From: Melastoma dodecandrum
Taxonomy: Eukaryota > Streptophyta > Magnoliopsida > Myrtales > Melastomataceae
Assembly: GCA_029817715.1 (NCBI GenBank)
Contig: JARUPY010000314.1
Location: 96,867 to 160,866, forward strand
Length of the DNA stretch: 64,000 nt
Direction: 5' to 3'
The notes below the pieces were generated by a model, which was not told the DNA's origin, ran no database searches, and saw only the letters and a program-made list of their open reading frames with translations. A program made the position numbers and the translations under genes. How positions within the stretch are numbered: position 1 is the first letter of the stretch; each line of letters begins with the position of its first letter. Shown piece by piece: positions 50,876-59,965 of this stretch.

Positions 50876-51805
50876 ATGACGGACGACACGATGACCCAAG
50901 CCCCGCCGCTCGACCTGTCGCCCGAGGTCGGGGAGGCCGTGGCGCGGGGCGCCCCCGTGGTGGCGCTCGAATCCACCATCATCACCCACGGCATGCCCTA
51001 CCCCGAGAACGTCCGCACGGCGCGGGCGGTGGAGGCCGCCGTCCGGGCGGGCGGGGCCGTGCCGGCCACGATCGTGGTGCTGGGCGGGCGCATCCGGGTC
51101 GGGCTCGACGCCGGGGCCCTCGAGCGGCTCGGCCAGGCGACGGGGGTGATGAAGCTCAGCCGCGCCGACCTCGGCTACGCGCTGGCGATGAAGCGCGACG
51201 GCTCCACCACCGTCGCCGCCACGATGATCTGCGCCCATCTCGCCGGCATCCCGGTCTTCGCGACCGGGGGCATCGGCGGCGTCCACCGCGGCATGGAGAC
51301 GACGCTCGACATCTCGGCCGACCTCGACGAACTCGGGCGCACGCCCGTCACGGTGGTCTGCGCGGGCGCCAAGGCCCTGCTCGACCTGCCCCGGACGCTG
51401 GAATATCTCGAAACCCGCGGCGTGCCGGTGGTGGGCTACGGGACCGACCGGTTCCCGGCCTTCTGGAGCCGCGACAGCGGGCTTCCGGCACCGCTGCGCC
51501 TCGATGCGCCCGGCGAGGTCGCCGCCCTGGTGGCGGCGCAGCGGCGGATCGGGCTCGGGGGCGGCGTGCTGGTGGCGAATCCGGTCCCGGCGGGGGACGA
51601 GATCCCGGCGGAGGAGATCGCCGGCTTCATCGGCGAGGCGGTCGCGGATGCGGGGCGCCGCGGCATCGGCGGCAAGGGCGTCACGCCCTTCATCCTCGGG
51701 CGCATGCTGGAGCTGACCGGGGGCCGCAGCCTCAGGACCAACGTGGCGCTGATCCTCAACAACGCCCGGCTGGCGGCCGAGATCGCCGTCGCCATGGCGC
51801 GCTGA
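50876..51805 (+). CDS. psuG: Pseudouridine-5'-phosphate glycosidase
   Basis: PsuG cleaves pseudouridine 5'-phosphate reversibly to uracil and ribose 5-phosphate. VVALESTIITHGMPYPENVR (active-site region), ATIVVLGGRIRVGLD, VMKLSRADLGYALAMKRDGS, TTVAATMICAHLAGIPVFAT, GGIGGVHRGMETTLDISADL, GYGTDRFPAFWSRDSGLPAP and GGKGVTPFILGRMLELTGGR followed by SLRTNVALILNNARLAAEIA span the whole family. GGAGG lies 7-8 nt before the ATG. The frame is intact, 309 residues. No psuK kinase gene is adjacent in this window, so it may be elsewhere. Confidence 0.93.
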   Translation: MTDDTMTQAPPLDLSPEVGEAVARGAPVVALESTIITHGMPYPENVRTARAVEAAVRAGGAVPATIVVLGGRIRVGLDAGALERLGQATGVMKLSRADLGYALAMKRDGSTTVAATMICAHLAGIPVFATGGIGGVHRGMETTLDISADLDELGRTPVTVVCAGAKALLDLPRTLEYLETRGVPVVGYGTDRFPAFWSRDSGLPAPLRLDAPGEVAALVAAQRRIGLGGGVLVANPVPAGDEIPAEEIAGFIGEAVADAGRRGIGGKGVTPFILGRMLELTGGRSLRTNVALILNNARLAAEIAVAMAR

Positions 51806-51843
51806 GCCGGTCGGCCCCCGCCGCCGCGGCCGGCGGACCGCCG

Positions 51844-52071
51844 TCAGCCCTCCAGCGGCCGAGCCTCCTCGGGCAGCATGATGGGGATGCCGTCGCGGAT
51901 GGGATAGGCGAGCTTGGCGCCCTCGGAGACGAGCTCCTGGCGCTCGGCGTCGTAGGTGAGGCCGCCCTTGGTCACCGGGCAGACCAGGATCTCCAGCAGG
52001 CGGCGGTCGACCACGGTGGCGCCGCCCGGGGCCGGGTTGGGGGCGGGCTGGTCGTCCGGCGTCATCGACAT
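51844..52071 (-). CDS. Trm112/DUF343-family small protein (75 aa)
   Basis: [20 protein letters not shown] and [20 protein letters not shown] are followed by [20 protein letters not shown] ending PEEARPLEG. This is the YcaR/Trm112p family pattern LLEILVCP.......(YP)[13 protein letters not shown]; the usual zinc-binding Cys set is reduced here to the single Cys in LVCP. In eukaryotes Trm112 activates methyltransferases; the bacterial role is not settled. It follows the LON-domain gene on the same strand, likely in one operon. Confidence 0.88.
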   Translation of the reverse strand: MSMTPDDQPAPNPAPGGATVVDRRLLEILVCPVTKGGLTYDAERQELVSEGAKLAYPIRDGIPIMLPEEARPLEG

Positions 52072-52129
52072 GGTGCTGATCCCGTGAGGTCGGTCCGGCC
52101 GGCGGGCCGGAAAGATGCGGGTGGCTGTA

Positions 52130-52795
52130 TCACTGCAGCGTCGCCGGCGCACCCTCCCGCCCGAGGTCCATCTCGGCGATGGCGATCAGCACGTCGGCCC
52201 GGGTCTTGAGGTCGGGCGCTTCGAGCAGCGCCTGCTTCTCCTTGGGGCCGAAGGGGCTCATCATCGACAGGGCGGTGACCAGCAGGTCGCTCGGCGCCGC
52301 ATCGATGCCCTCCCAGTCGACCGACAGGCGATGGACTTCGGCGAAGCGGCGCAGCGCCCGGATGACGCCGTCCCGGTTCACGGCGTCGCGCCCGGCGGAT
52401 TCGTCGAAATCCTGCGTGAAGGGCGTGAAATCGACCCGCGCCTGGCGATAGGGCGTGACGGTCGGGAGCTCCTCCACGATGCGGTAGCGCGCGATGCCGG
52501 TGAGGGTGATGACGTAGCGCCCGTCGCCCGATTCCTCGAGCGAGGTGATGCGCCCCGCGCAGCCCATCCCGTAGAGGGCGGGCCGGGGCCCCTGCCCCGG
52601 CGCGTCCGACAGGAGCTGCACCATCCCGATGATCCGGTCGCCCTGCAGGGCGTCGTCGATCATCGCCATGTAGCGGGGCTCGAAGATGTTGAGCGGCAGC
52701 TGCCCCAGGGGGAGGAGCAGCGCGCCGCTGAGGGCGAAGACGGGGATCACCTGGGGCAGTTCGTCCGGCCCGCGGTAGGGCTTGTTGATGCTCAT
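52130..52795 (-). CDS. LON substrate-binding-domain protein (221 aa)
   Basis: [20 protein letters not shown] and [20 protein letters not shown], then [40 protein letters not shown] and [20 protein letters not shown], form a LON N-terminal substrate-binding domain without the AAA+ or protease domains. Such stand-alone proteins are usually found beside the CnoX thioredoxin gene in alphaproteobacteria, as here, with the Trm112-like gene after them. Role unknown; substrate or peptide binding is the family assumption. The frame is intact. Confidence 0.88.
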   Translation of the reverse strand: MSINKPYRGPDELPQVIPVFALSGALLLPLGQLPLNIFEPRYMAMIDDALQGDRIIGMVQLLSDAPGQGPRPALYGMGCAGRITSLEESGDGRYVITLTGIARYRIVEELPTVTPYRQARVDFTPFTQDFDESAGRDAVNRDGVIRALRRFAEVHRLSVDWEGIDAAPSDLLVTALSMMSPFGPKEKQALLEAPDLKTRADVLIAIAEMDLGREGAPATLQ

Positions 52796-52835
52796 GTCGC
52801 CTGTTCCACCCCGCCTTGCACCCGCAGCGCCGCCG

Positions 52836-53749
52836 TCACCGGAACAGGAGGCCCGACAGCTTGCGGCGCCCGGCCGCGGAAGCGGATCGGCGAAGCCCCA
52901 TTCCTCGAAGAACTTGAGCAGCTGCACGCGCGCCCCGTCCTCGTTCCAACTGCGGTCCGCCTTGATGATGTCAAGGAGCGCCGTGGCGGCTTCGTCGCGT
53001 TTGCCGCGGGCATTGAGGGCCAGGGCGTAATCGAAGCGGGCCTGGTGATCCGTGGGATCGGCCTCGATCCGGCGCAGAAGGTCGGCGGCGTCCCCGAGCC
53101 CGGCGCTCTGCTCGGCGTTCTCCACGGCCGCGCGCGCGGCCGCCACGGCCGGGTCGGCGGCCGCCGACCCCTTGGCGAGGTCCAGCACGGCCTTGGCCTC
53201 GTCGAGAGTGCCGGCCTCGAGATGCAGGCGCGCGAGGCCCGCGAGGGCGGGACCGTTGCCCTCGTCCTCGGACAGGATCTCCGAATAGATGGCGGCGGCC
53301 GTCTCGGCATCGCCCTCGGCCGCCGCGGCCGCGGCCTCCTCCAGCATGTCCTTCACGGGGTCGCCCATCGGGCCGGCGATCCGTTCCAGGAACTGCCTGA
53401 TCTGCGATTCGGGCAGCGAGCCCACGAAGCCGTCCACCGGCTGGCCCCGCTGGAAGGCGATGACGGCGGGGATCGACTGGATCCCGAGCTGGCCGGCGAT
53501 CTCGGGATGATCGTCGATGTTCATCTTGACCAGCTTGACCTTGCCCTGGGAGGCCGCGACGGCCTTCTCCAGGATCGGCGCCAGCTGCTTGCAGGGCCCG
53601 CACCAGGGCGCCCAGAAGTCGACCAGCACCGGCTGGCGCGCCGATTCGGCGATCACGTCCTGGCGGAAGGACGCCGTCGTGACGTCCTTGACGGCCCCGG
53701 AAGCGCCGGCGGGCGTGCCGCTCCCGATCGTGACATTCCCAAACGACAT
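52836..53749 (-). CDS. CnoX/YbbN-type thioredoxin with TPR domain, one frameshift
   Basis: MSFGNVTIGSGTPAGASGAV precedes a thioredoxin domain with active site FWAPWCGPCKQLAPIL and IDDHPEIAGQLGIQSIPAVI (cis-Pro). The C-terminal half is TPR-like (AAAIYSEILSEDEGNGPALA, FDYALALNARGKRDEAATAL), the CnoX architecture of a chaperedoxin that shields proteins during oxidative stress. Many CnoX lack the CxxC; this one keeps CGPC. The frame breaks near 52880-52886, apparently one lost base; after it AAGRRKLSGLLFR ends the protein at 52836. Corrected length is about 304. GGGGAGCG precedes the ATG. Confidence 0.88.
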
Positions 53750-53865
53750 CGACGCTCCCCGAAATCGGCTCCGCCGGCGGACCGGCCCTTCGGGGCCAAG
53801 ATGGTGCGGGTGCGGCGGATGCGCAACACGGGGGAGCGAGGCCCGTGCCGGGCGGGCGAAGGCGC

Positions 53866-54855
53866 CTATCGATCGCCCGCGTTGTGCAGCCGGCGCTCCC
53901 AATCGAGCGCCTGGCGCACGATCCCGGCGAGATCGTCGTGCCGGGGGACCCAGCCGAGCTCGGTCCGGATGCGGTCGTTCGAGGCCACGATGGCGGCGGG
54001 GTCGCCGGGCCGCCGCGGCGACATCACGGCCGGCACCTCCGCGCCCGAGACCCGGCGCACGACGTCCACGACCTCCTTCACCGAATAGCCGCGCGCATAG
54101 CCGACGTTGCAGGTGAGGCTCGCGCCGCCGGCGCGCAGGTGGCGCAGCGCGTCCATGTGGGCCTGGGCGAGGTCGGTGACCTGGATGTAGTCGCGCAGGC
54201 AGGTGCCATCGGGTGTCGGATAGTCGTCGCCGAAGATCTGCATCCGCTCGCGCCGCCCGAGCGCGGTCTGCACCGCCACCTTGATGAGGTGGGTGGCGTC
54301 GCGCGTCGACTGGCCGGCCCGGCCCTTCGGGTCCGCCCCCGCGACGTTGAAGTAGCGCAGCACGACGGCGCGCAGGTCGTGGGCGCGGCCGGCGTCCTCC
54401 AGCATCCACTCGACCATGAGCTTCGAGCGGCCGTAGGGCGAGACCGGGTTGAGCGGCCGGTCCTCGGCGACGAGGCCGGCATCCGTCTCGCCGTAGACGG
54501 CCGCCGTCGAGGAGAAGATGAACTGACCGATGTCCGCCGTCACGGCGCTCTCGATGAGGTTGCGGGCCTTGGCGGTGTTGTTGAGATAATAGCCGAGCGG
54601 ATCGGCCACCGAGTCCGGCACGACGATGCGGGCGGCGAAATGCGCGACGGCGTCGACGCCGTGCTCGGCGAAGACACGCGCCATCAGGGCCCCGTCGCCG
54701 AAATCCCCCTCGACCAGCGTCGCCTCCGGGGGCACCGCCGAGCGGAAACCGGTCGACAGGTCGTCCACCACGACGACCTTTTCGCCGGCATCGAGCAGGG
54801 CCAGAACCATGTGGCTGCCGATGTACCCGGCGCCGCCCGTCACCAAAACCGCCAT
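53866..54855 (-). CDS. galE: UDP-glucose 4-epimerase
   Basis: An extended short-chain dehydrogenase that interconverts UDP-glucose and UDP-galactose with bound NAD. MAVLVTGGAGYIGSHMVLAL (NAD loop), FSSTAAVYGETD and the catalytic YGRSK (with PVSPYGRSKLMVEWMLEDA), RYFNVAGADPKGRAGQSTRD, LRDYIQVTDLAQAHMDALRH and CNVGYARGYSVKEVVDVVRR span the family. The frame is intact, 329 residues. It diverges from galU, whose product feeds it UDP-glucose; the 197-bp region between them must carry both promoters. Confidence 0.93.
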   Translation of the reverse strand: MAVLVTGGAGYIGSHMVLALLDAGEKVVVVDDLSTGFRSAVPPEATLVEGDFGDGALMARVFAEHGVDAVAHFAARIVVPDSVADPLGYYLNNTAKARNLIESAVTADIGQFIFSSTAAVYGETDAGLVAEDRPLNPVSPYGRSKLMVEWMLEDAGRAHDLRAVVLRYFNVAGADPKGRAGQSTRDATHLIKVAVQTALGRRERMQIFGDDYPTPDGTCLRDYIQVTDLAQAHMDALRHLRAGGASLTCNVGYARGYSVKEVVDVVRRVSGAEVPAVMSPRRPGDPAAIVASNDRIRTELGWVPRHDDLAGIVRQALDWERRLHNAGDR

Positions 54856-55052
54856 CGCTCTGCTCCCGTCGCCGGCGTCGCCGTCGCGCCGCGCCCGCCT
54901 CCATGCAACGCATCGTAAACCGGTGTGTTGAACAAAATGAATGCGTTTTGCCGGCCGATATTGCTACGCAGGGCATCGAGCCCCCATTGCTCGGCGGGCG
55001 GGACCGCGTCGCTGACCGGCACGGCCCAACAGGTTTCGAGACGGACGGTCCC

Positions 55053-55937
55053 ATGAAGAAGATTCGCAAGGCGGTATTCCCCGTGGCGGGGCTCGGCACG
55101 CGGTTCCTGCCCGCCACGAAATCGATCCCCAAGGAGATGCTCACCGTCGTCGACCGGCCGGTGCTCCAGCACGTCGTCGACGAGGCGCGCGAGGCCGGGA
55201 TCGAGCATTTCGTCTTCGTCACGGGCCGCAACAAGGCGGTGATCGAGGATCACTTCGACATCGCCTACGAACTCGAGGACACGCTGAAGCGCCGCGGCAA
55301 GGAGAAGGAATACCAGGCCATGATGGCCGACCTGCCCGCGGCCGGCGCCACGAGCTTCACGCGCCAGCAATCGCCGCTCGGCCTCGGCCACGCCATCTGG
55401 TGCGCCCGCGACATCATCGGCGACGAGCCCTTCGCGGTCCTGCTGCCCGACATGATCACCCTGCCGGGCCAGCGCGGCGGGCGCTGCCTCGCCCAGTGCA
55501 TCGAGACCTACGAGCGCCACGGCGGCAACGTGATCGCCGTCGAGGAAGTGCCGATGGACCAGACCCACCAATACGGCATCGTGTCGATCGGGGCCGACAA
55601 GGGATCGGAATTCGAGATCACCGGCATGGTGGAGAAGCCACCGCAGGGCACCGCCCCCTCCACCTCGATGATCTCGGGACGCTACATCCTCGATCCGTCG
55701 GTCTTCGGCATCCTGTCGAAGGGCGAGAAGGGCGCCGGCGGCGAGATCCAGCTCACCGACGCGATGAAGAAGATGCTGGGCAGCCAGCCCTTCCACGGCA
55801 CGCGTTTCGACGGCTTCACCTACGACACGGGCTCCAAGCTCGGCTTCCTCGCCGCCAACGTGGCCTTCGCCATGTCGCGGCCCGAGCTCGCCGACGGCTT
55901 CCGCACCGAACTCAAGCGGATCGTCGGCACGCTCTGA
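55053..55937 (+). CDS. galU: UTP-glucose-1-phosphate uridylyltransferase
   Basis: GalU makes UDP-glucose from UTP and glucose 1-phosphate. [89 protein letters not shown] and [20 protein letters not shown] are the family blocks. Met at 55053 was chosen because [13 protein letters not shown] is the conserved start. The frame is intact, 294 residues. The product supplies UDP-sugars for polysaccharide and lipopolysaccharide; with divergent galE it forms a small nucleotide-sugar unit. Confidence 0.94.
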   Translation: MKKIRKAVFPVAGLGTRFLPATKSIPKEMLTVVDRPVLQHVVDEAREAGIEHFVFVTGRNKAVIEDHFDIAYELEDTLKRRGKEKEYQAMMADLPAAGATSFTRQQSPLGLGHAIWCARDIIGDEPFAVLLPDMITLPGQRGGRCLAQCIETYERHGGNVIAVEEVPMDQTHQYGIVSIGADKGSEFEITGMVEKPPQGTAPSTSMISGRYILDPSVFGILSKGEKGAGGEIQLTDAMKKMLGSQPFHGTRFDGFTYDTGSKLGFLAANVAFAMSRPELADGFRTELKRIVGTL

Positions 55938-55996
55938 AGCCCCGCCGGGGCCCGCCCCGCGCCGCCGAGGCCTGCCGCCTTTCATTTGCCCCGGCG

Positions 55997-56009
55997 GCTA
56001 CAATATAAC
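55997..56009. promoter_or_regulatory. Putative Zur operator over the -10 of the COG0523 gene
   Basis: GCTACAATATAAC matches the rhizobial Zur palindrome GTTATAATATAAC, as I recall it, at 11 of 13 positions. It lies about 40 nt before the start codon and includes a TATAAC -10-like hexamer, with TTCATT 17 nt upstream. Binding by Zur with zinc would block transcription. Confidence 0.5.
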
Positions 56010-56049
56010 GCTGGCGCGCCGGCACGGCCCCGCGCGATCGGAGACCATC

Positions 56050-57066
56050 ATGGACAAGATCCCCGTCACCGTGCTCACCGGCTATCTCGGGGCCGGGAAG
56101 ACGACCCTGCTGAACCGCATCCTGACGGAGCCGCACGGCAAGCGTTACGCCGTCATCGTCAACGAATTCGGCGAGATCGGCATCGACAACTAACTCGTCG
56201 TCGGCGCGGACGAGGAAGTGTTCGAGATGAACAACGGCTGCATCTGCTGCACGGTGCGGGGCGACCTCATCCGCATCCTCGAAGGGCTGATGAAGCGCCG
56301 CGGCAAGTTCGACGCCATCATCGTCGAGACCACCGGCCTCGCCGATCCCGCCCCGGTGGCGCAGACCTTCTTCGTCGACCAGGAGGTCCAGGACACGGCG
56401 CGGCTCGACGCCGTCGTGACGGTGGCGGACGCCAAATGGCTCAGCGAGCGCCTGAAGGACGCGCCCGAGGCCAAGAACCAGATCGCCTTCGCGGACGTGA
56501 TCGTGCTCAACAAGATCGACACGGTCGAACCCGCCAAGCTCCGCGAGGTGGAAGCTCGCATCCGGGCCATCAATCCCTATGCCAAGCTCCACAAGGCCGA
56601 GCGCTGCGCCGTGCCGCTCGACGCGGTGCTGGAGCGCAACGCCTTCAACCTCGACCGCGTGCTCGAGATCGAGCCGGACTTCCTGGTCGAGGACGATCAC
56701 GATCACGACCATCACGACCACGGTCACTACCACGACCATGGCCACGGCGGTCTCAAGCATTACCACGACGAGGACATGCAATCGGTCGCCATCGCGCATG
56801 ACGGGGACGTGGACCCGGCCAAGTTCATGCCCTGGCTCAACGACCTCGTGCAGCGCGAGGGCGCCAAGATCCTGCGCTCCAAGGGCATCCTGGCCTTCAA
56901 GGGCGAGCCCAAGCGCTTCGTCTTCCAGGGCGTCCACATGATGCTCGACGGCGACGTCCAGCGGGAATGGAAGCCGGACGAGAAGCGGCTCTCCAAGGTG
57001 GTCTTCATCGGCCGCGACCTGCCCGAACAGGCCATCCGCGAGGGGTTCCAGGCCTGCGCGGCCTGA
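56050..57066 (+). pseudogene. COG0523 (CobW/ZigA-like) metallochaperone GTPase with an in-frame stop
   Basis: [20 protein letters not shown] (P-loop), [11 protein letters not shown], a TAA stop at 56191-56193, then in the same frame LVVGADEEVFEMNNGCICCT (the CxCC metal site), VETTGLADPAPVAQTFFV, FADVIVLNKIDTVEPAKL (NKxD) and a His/Asp-rich loop around 56690-56775 (motif HDHDHHDHGHYHDHGHG), ending in the CobW C-terminal domain. In homologues the stop position is Glu or Asp; a GAA to TAA change would suffice. The family delivers zinc to client enzymes under zinc starvation, consistent with the Zur-like site upstream. Nonsense mutation or base error cannot be separated from the sequence. Confidence 0.85.
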
Positions 57067-57429
57067 TGGGCGCCCCGGGACGTCGGATCCGGCCGTCCGC
57101 GCGAGCGCGGCCTATCGCTCCGGACCCGCCAGGGGCCTCTGCCCGGGACGACGCCGCCGCCCGCCGGCGCCGTCCCGCCCGGTAGCCCGGAGCAGGATCG
57201 CGGCAGCCCACGCCGTCCCGCCGGTCGTTTCCGGAGGACAGGCAGACGATCGTGGGCCGACCCACGCTTGTCGGCTGAGCCGCCGCGGCGGCGAGGGACC
57301 GGCGCCGCCATCGCCGAAGCCGCCTGGCGCGGCCCCCAAGAAAAAGGCCGGCGACGAGCCGGCCCCGAGCGGGATGAGGGCCGGCGGCGCGCCGGCGCGG
57401 TCGATCGCCCGCCGTCGCGGGCCCGCGGC
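57067..57429. other. Convergent intergenic region holding the infC terminator
   Basis: The 363 bp lie between the 3' ends of the COG0523 gene and infC. Apart from the terminator at 57338-57364 I see no feature. Confidence 0.5.
57338..57364 (-). terminator. Intrinsic terminator of infC
   Basis: On the minus strand GGCCGGC, a 5-nt loop and GCCGGCC are followed by TTTTTCTT. The stem (57346-57364) is perfect over 7 bp and begins 66 nt past the infC stop. Confidence 0.8.
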
Positions 57430-57957
57430 CTATTTCGGCGACAGCACCATCACCATCTGCCGGCCTTCCATCGAGGGCTCGGATTCCACCTTGGCGATGG
57501 CGAGGGTTTCGGTCTTCACCCTGTCGAGCAGGCGATAGCCGATGTCCTGGTGGGCCATCTCACGCCCGCGGAAGCGCAACGTCACCTTGACCTTGTCGCC
57601 CTCGTCGAAGAAGCGCTTCACGGCCTTCATCTTGACGTCGTAGTCGTGCTCGTCGATGCCCGGCCGGAGCTTGATCTCTTTCACCTCGACCACCTTCTGC
57701 CGCTTGCGCGCCTCGGCCTGCTTCTTCTGCTCGGTGAAACGGTGCTTGCCGTAGTCGAGCAGCTTGCAGACGGGCGGGTTGGCGTTCGGCACGATCTCGA
57801 CGAGATCCAGCCCCGCCTCCTCGGCGAAGCGCTGCGCCTCGACGATGTCGGTCACGCCGCGATTCTGCCCTTCGGCATCGATCAGCTGGACCTCGCGAAC
57901 CCGGATGTCGCGATTGATGCGTGGTCCCTCTTTCTGCGGGACCGGAGCGGCTTTCAT
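57430..57957 (-). CDS. infC: Translation initiation factor IF-3
   Basis: IF-3 binds the 30S subunit and checks start-codon pairing. [20 protein letters not shown] and [20 protein letters not shown], then [20 protein letters not shown], form the N-domain and linker, and [40 protein letters not shown] and [16 protein letters not shown] the C-domain. The start is ATG here, so the start-codon autoregulation by AUU known in E. coli does not apply. The frame is intact, 175 residues. rpmI and rplT do not follow it; a terminator closes the gene alone. Confidence 0.96.
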   Translation of the reverse strand: MKAAPVPQKEGPRINRDIRVREVQLIDAEGQNRGVTDIVEAQRFAEEAGLDLVEIVPNANPPVCKLLDYGKHRFTEQKKQAEARKRQKVVEVKEIKLRPGIDEHDYDVKMKAVKRFFDEGDKVKVTLRFRGREMAHQDIGYRLLDRVKTETLAIAKVESEPSMEGRQMVMVLSPK

Positions 57958-58274
57958 TGGGCGGCGAATGGTTCTCTCCTCGAACGAGACATCGGATCGG
58001 CGGCGGGATACGACGAAGCACCCCGCCGCGACCAGGGCGACGGGGGTTCAGGGTGGGAAGATCGGCGCGCCGATCGCAACAGTCAAGTCCCGTCGCGCAC
58101 GGGAACGGGATTGACGGAACGGCAGTCCGGGGACTAGTGCGGCGGGCCGGGCGCGGGTTCGCCCCGGCGCGGGATGCGCGAAGCGTCACGGTGACGAGGC
58201 GCCTCAAAAGGCGTAAGCTCGGCCATGGAAAAGAGGACCCGCGCGGCGGGGCTGCTGCGGTGAGGGATTGTTTG

Positions 58275-58661
58275 ATGGTGGACGGCGGCGATCGCAAGGA
58301 ACTTCAGGGCAAGAAGGTGCTGATCGTCGAGGACGAAGCCCTGATCACCATGCTGTTCGAGGATATTCTCTCCGATTTTTCCTGCGAGATCGTCGGACCC
58401 GCCATGAACATCCGCCAGGCCACGGAACTCGCGCAGGCGGCCGAGATCGACGCCGCCATCCTCGACGTGAACCTCGCCGGCGAGCCGAGCTATCCCGTGG
58501 CGGCGATGCTCCAGGCACGCGGCATTCCCCTGGTCTTCTCCAGCGGCTACGGCTCGCACGGGCTGCCGCCCGAGTGGCAGGGCAAGCCGACGCTTCCCAA
58601 GCCCTTCACCTCCGAAGAGGTCGCCGAGGCCCTGTCGCGGCTGATCGCCGGCGCCGCCTGA
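58275..58661 (+). CDS. Single-domain response regulator (receiver only), 128 aa
   Basis: KKVLIVEDEALITMLFEDIL has the acidic pair, IDAAILDVNLAG the phosphoacceptor Asp, IPLVFSSGYGSHGLP the switch Ser region and PTLPKPFTSEEVAEALSRLI the conserved Lys-Pro. No output domain follows, so it is a CheY-like receiver that acts through protein-protein contact or as a phosphate sink. The ATG at 58275 begins MVDGGDRKELQGKKV; GTG and TTG alternatives lie just upstream in frame. It converges tail to tail with a second receiver 9 nt away. The cognate histidine kinase is not in the window. Confidence 0.85.
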   Translation: MVDGGDRKELQGKKVLIVEDEALITMLFEDILSDFSCEIVGPAMNIRQATELAQAAEIDAAILDVNLAGEPSYPVAAMLQARGIPLVFSSGYGSHGLPPEWQGKPTLPKPFTSEEVAEALSRLIAGAA

Positions 58662-58670
58662 CCGCCCGGC

Positions 58671-59045
58671 TCAGCGCGGCGCCCGCGCCGCCTGTTCGAC
58701 GAAGGCCAGCACTTCCCCGGCCTTCCAGGGCTTGGGCATGAAGCGGGCGTTGCGCGGCAGGCGGTAGGGCCGCTCCAGCGCGACGCCGGAGGTGACGCAG
58801 ATCGCGATCGTGGGCCAGCGCACCGCCACGAAGGCGGCGAGCTCGACGCCGTTGAGGGGGCCCTTCAGCCGCACGTCCGAGAACATGGCGGCCACGTCCT
58901 CGGCGTGCTCCTTGAGATAGTCGAGCGCCGCATCGACCGAATCCACCGCCACGGCGGGCAGACCGGCCTCCCCGATCATCTCCCGGGCCATCTCGGCCAG
59001 GAGCGGATCGTCCTCGACGATCAGCACGACGGAAGGCTTCTCCAT
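58671..59045 (-). CDS. Single-domain response regulator (receiver only), 124 aa
   Basis: VVLIVEDDPLLAEMAREMIG, then MFSDVRLKGPLNGVELAAFV with the phosphoacceptor Asp, AICVTSGVALERPYRLPRNA and FMPKPWKAGEVLAFVEQAAR (switch Lys-Pro). The pattern SDVRLKGP.NGVELA resembles receivers associated with HWE-type kinases in alphaproteobacteria. No output domain. It differs clearly from the convergent neighbour, so they are not a recent duplication. The frame is intact. Confidence 0.85.
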   Translation of the reverse strand: MEKPSVVLIVEDDPLLAEMAREMIGEAGLPAVAVDSVDAALDYLKEHAEDVAAMFSDVRLKGPLNGVELAAFVAVRWPTIAICVTSGVALERPYRLPRNARFMPKPWKAGEVLAFVEQAARAPR

Positions 59046-59389
59046 GCTCCACGCCCTTCACACTCATCGGACCGGCCGCGCCGCGTCGATCGCGCCATGC
59101 GCGCGGGAGACCTGGCCCTGCAGCCTCGCCCGCGCCGTATCACTTCGGCCCCGTCAATGCCACGGACAAGTCCCTCGGAGATCATCCGCCGGCCGCGAGG
59201 GTCGTCGAGCCTCCGCCCGGGCGACGGGGAGCGCGCGTCACCTACTCCCCCTTTCAACAAAAGATAAGGCCCGCTTGGCGCCTTTTCTGGGCCGAAGAGC
59301 CGCCGCTACCCTTCTCACGATGGCCGGGCGACCGACATGTGCTGCGGGGCGGCTTCGCCGGCCGGAGGCGCGAGACAGGGAGACGATGG
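59046..59389. other. Gene-free region between the response regulator and the haem monooxygenase
   Basis: The 344 bp are divergent promoter space. An A-rich patch (TTCAACAAAAGATAAGG, about 59252-59270) stands out in the GC-rich surroundings, but I cannot define boxes. I see no Irr-like or Fur-like palindrome. Confidence 0.3.
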
Positions 59390-59722
59390 ATGTTCATCGC
59401 CATGAACAGGTTCAAGGTCGTGAAGGGCGAAGAGTCGGCCTTCGAGGACTTGTGGCTCAACCGGGAGAGCCACCTCGACACGGTTCCGGGCTTCGTCGAA
59501 TTCCACATGCTCAAGGGGCCGGAACGCGACGACCACACGCTCTATTCGTCCCACACGGTGTGGGCCGACCGGGACAGCTTCTCGGCCTGGACCACGTCGC
59601 AGCAGTTCCGGTCGTCCCACGGCGGGGCGGGATCGACGCGGCGCATGTATCTCGGCCATCCGGACTTCGAGGGTTTCGACGTCATCCAGACCCTGAAGGC
59701 TTCGAAACCCGCGGCGGAGTGA
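59390..59722 (+). CDS. IsdG/HmoB-like haem-degrading monooxygenase (ABM fold)
   Basis: A 110-residue protein of the antibiotic-biosynthesis-monooxygenase fold: MFIAMNRFKVVKGEESAFED, LWLNRESHLDTVPGFVEFHM, then HTLYSSHTVWADRDSFSAWT and TSQQFRSSHGGA. Asn6, Trp67 and His77 fall at the positions of the Asn-Trp-His triad of IsdG-type haem monooxygenases, and FVEFHMLKGPE matches the haem-pocket strand. These cytosolic enzymes open haem to release iron. The ATG at 59390 is chosen for length and the conserved MFIAMNRF start. No haem-uptake genes are adjacent. The frame is intact. Confidence 0.78.
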   Translation: MFIAMNRFKVVKGEESAFEDLWLNRESHLDTVPGFVEFHMLKGPERDDHTLYSSHTVWADRDSFSAWTTSQQFRSSHGGAGSTRRMYLGHPDFEGFDVIQTLKASKPAAE

Positions 59723-59965
59723 ACCGAACCGTTCGGTATCGTGACGCGTTGGGGCGAGGCAGCGGAACGAACGGGCCCACCGGGCCCGCCCCGAGGCGGT
59801 CGATGGTCCCTTTTTGGCCGAAACGCCGCCTCGACCGCCGCCGGACGGCGCGGGAAGGGATTGCTTTGTGGCCCGACTCGGCTGAGTGCTATCGGGGGGT
59901 CGTCCGGGGCCGACTGGGGCTGCCGGGCCGCGGACGGCCTTCGACAAGACGGGGGAGATTGGGTG

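Noticed and set aside
52130..55234. One 1,034-codon minus-strand frame that could be read as a fusion of LON-domain, thioredoxin and other domains
   Set aside because: The domains are three separate genes that happen to share a frame because of an indel at 52880. Normal starts, ribosome sites and stops are present, and the part over galE is a shadow.
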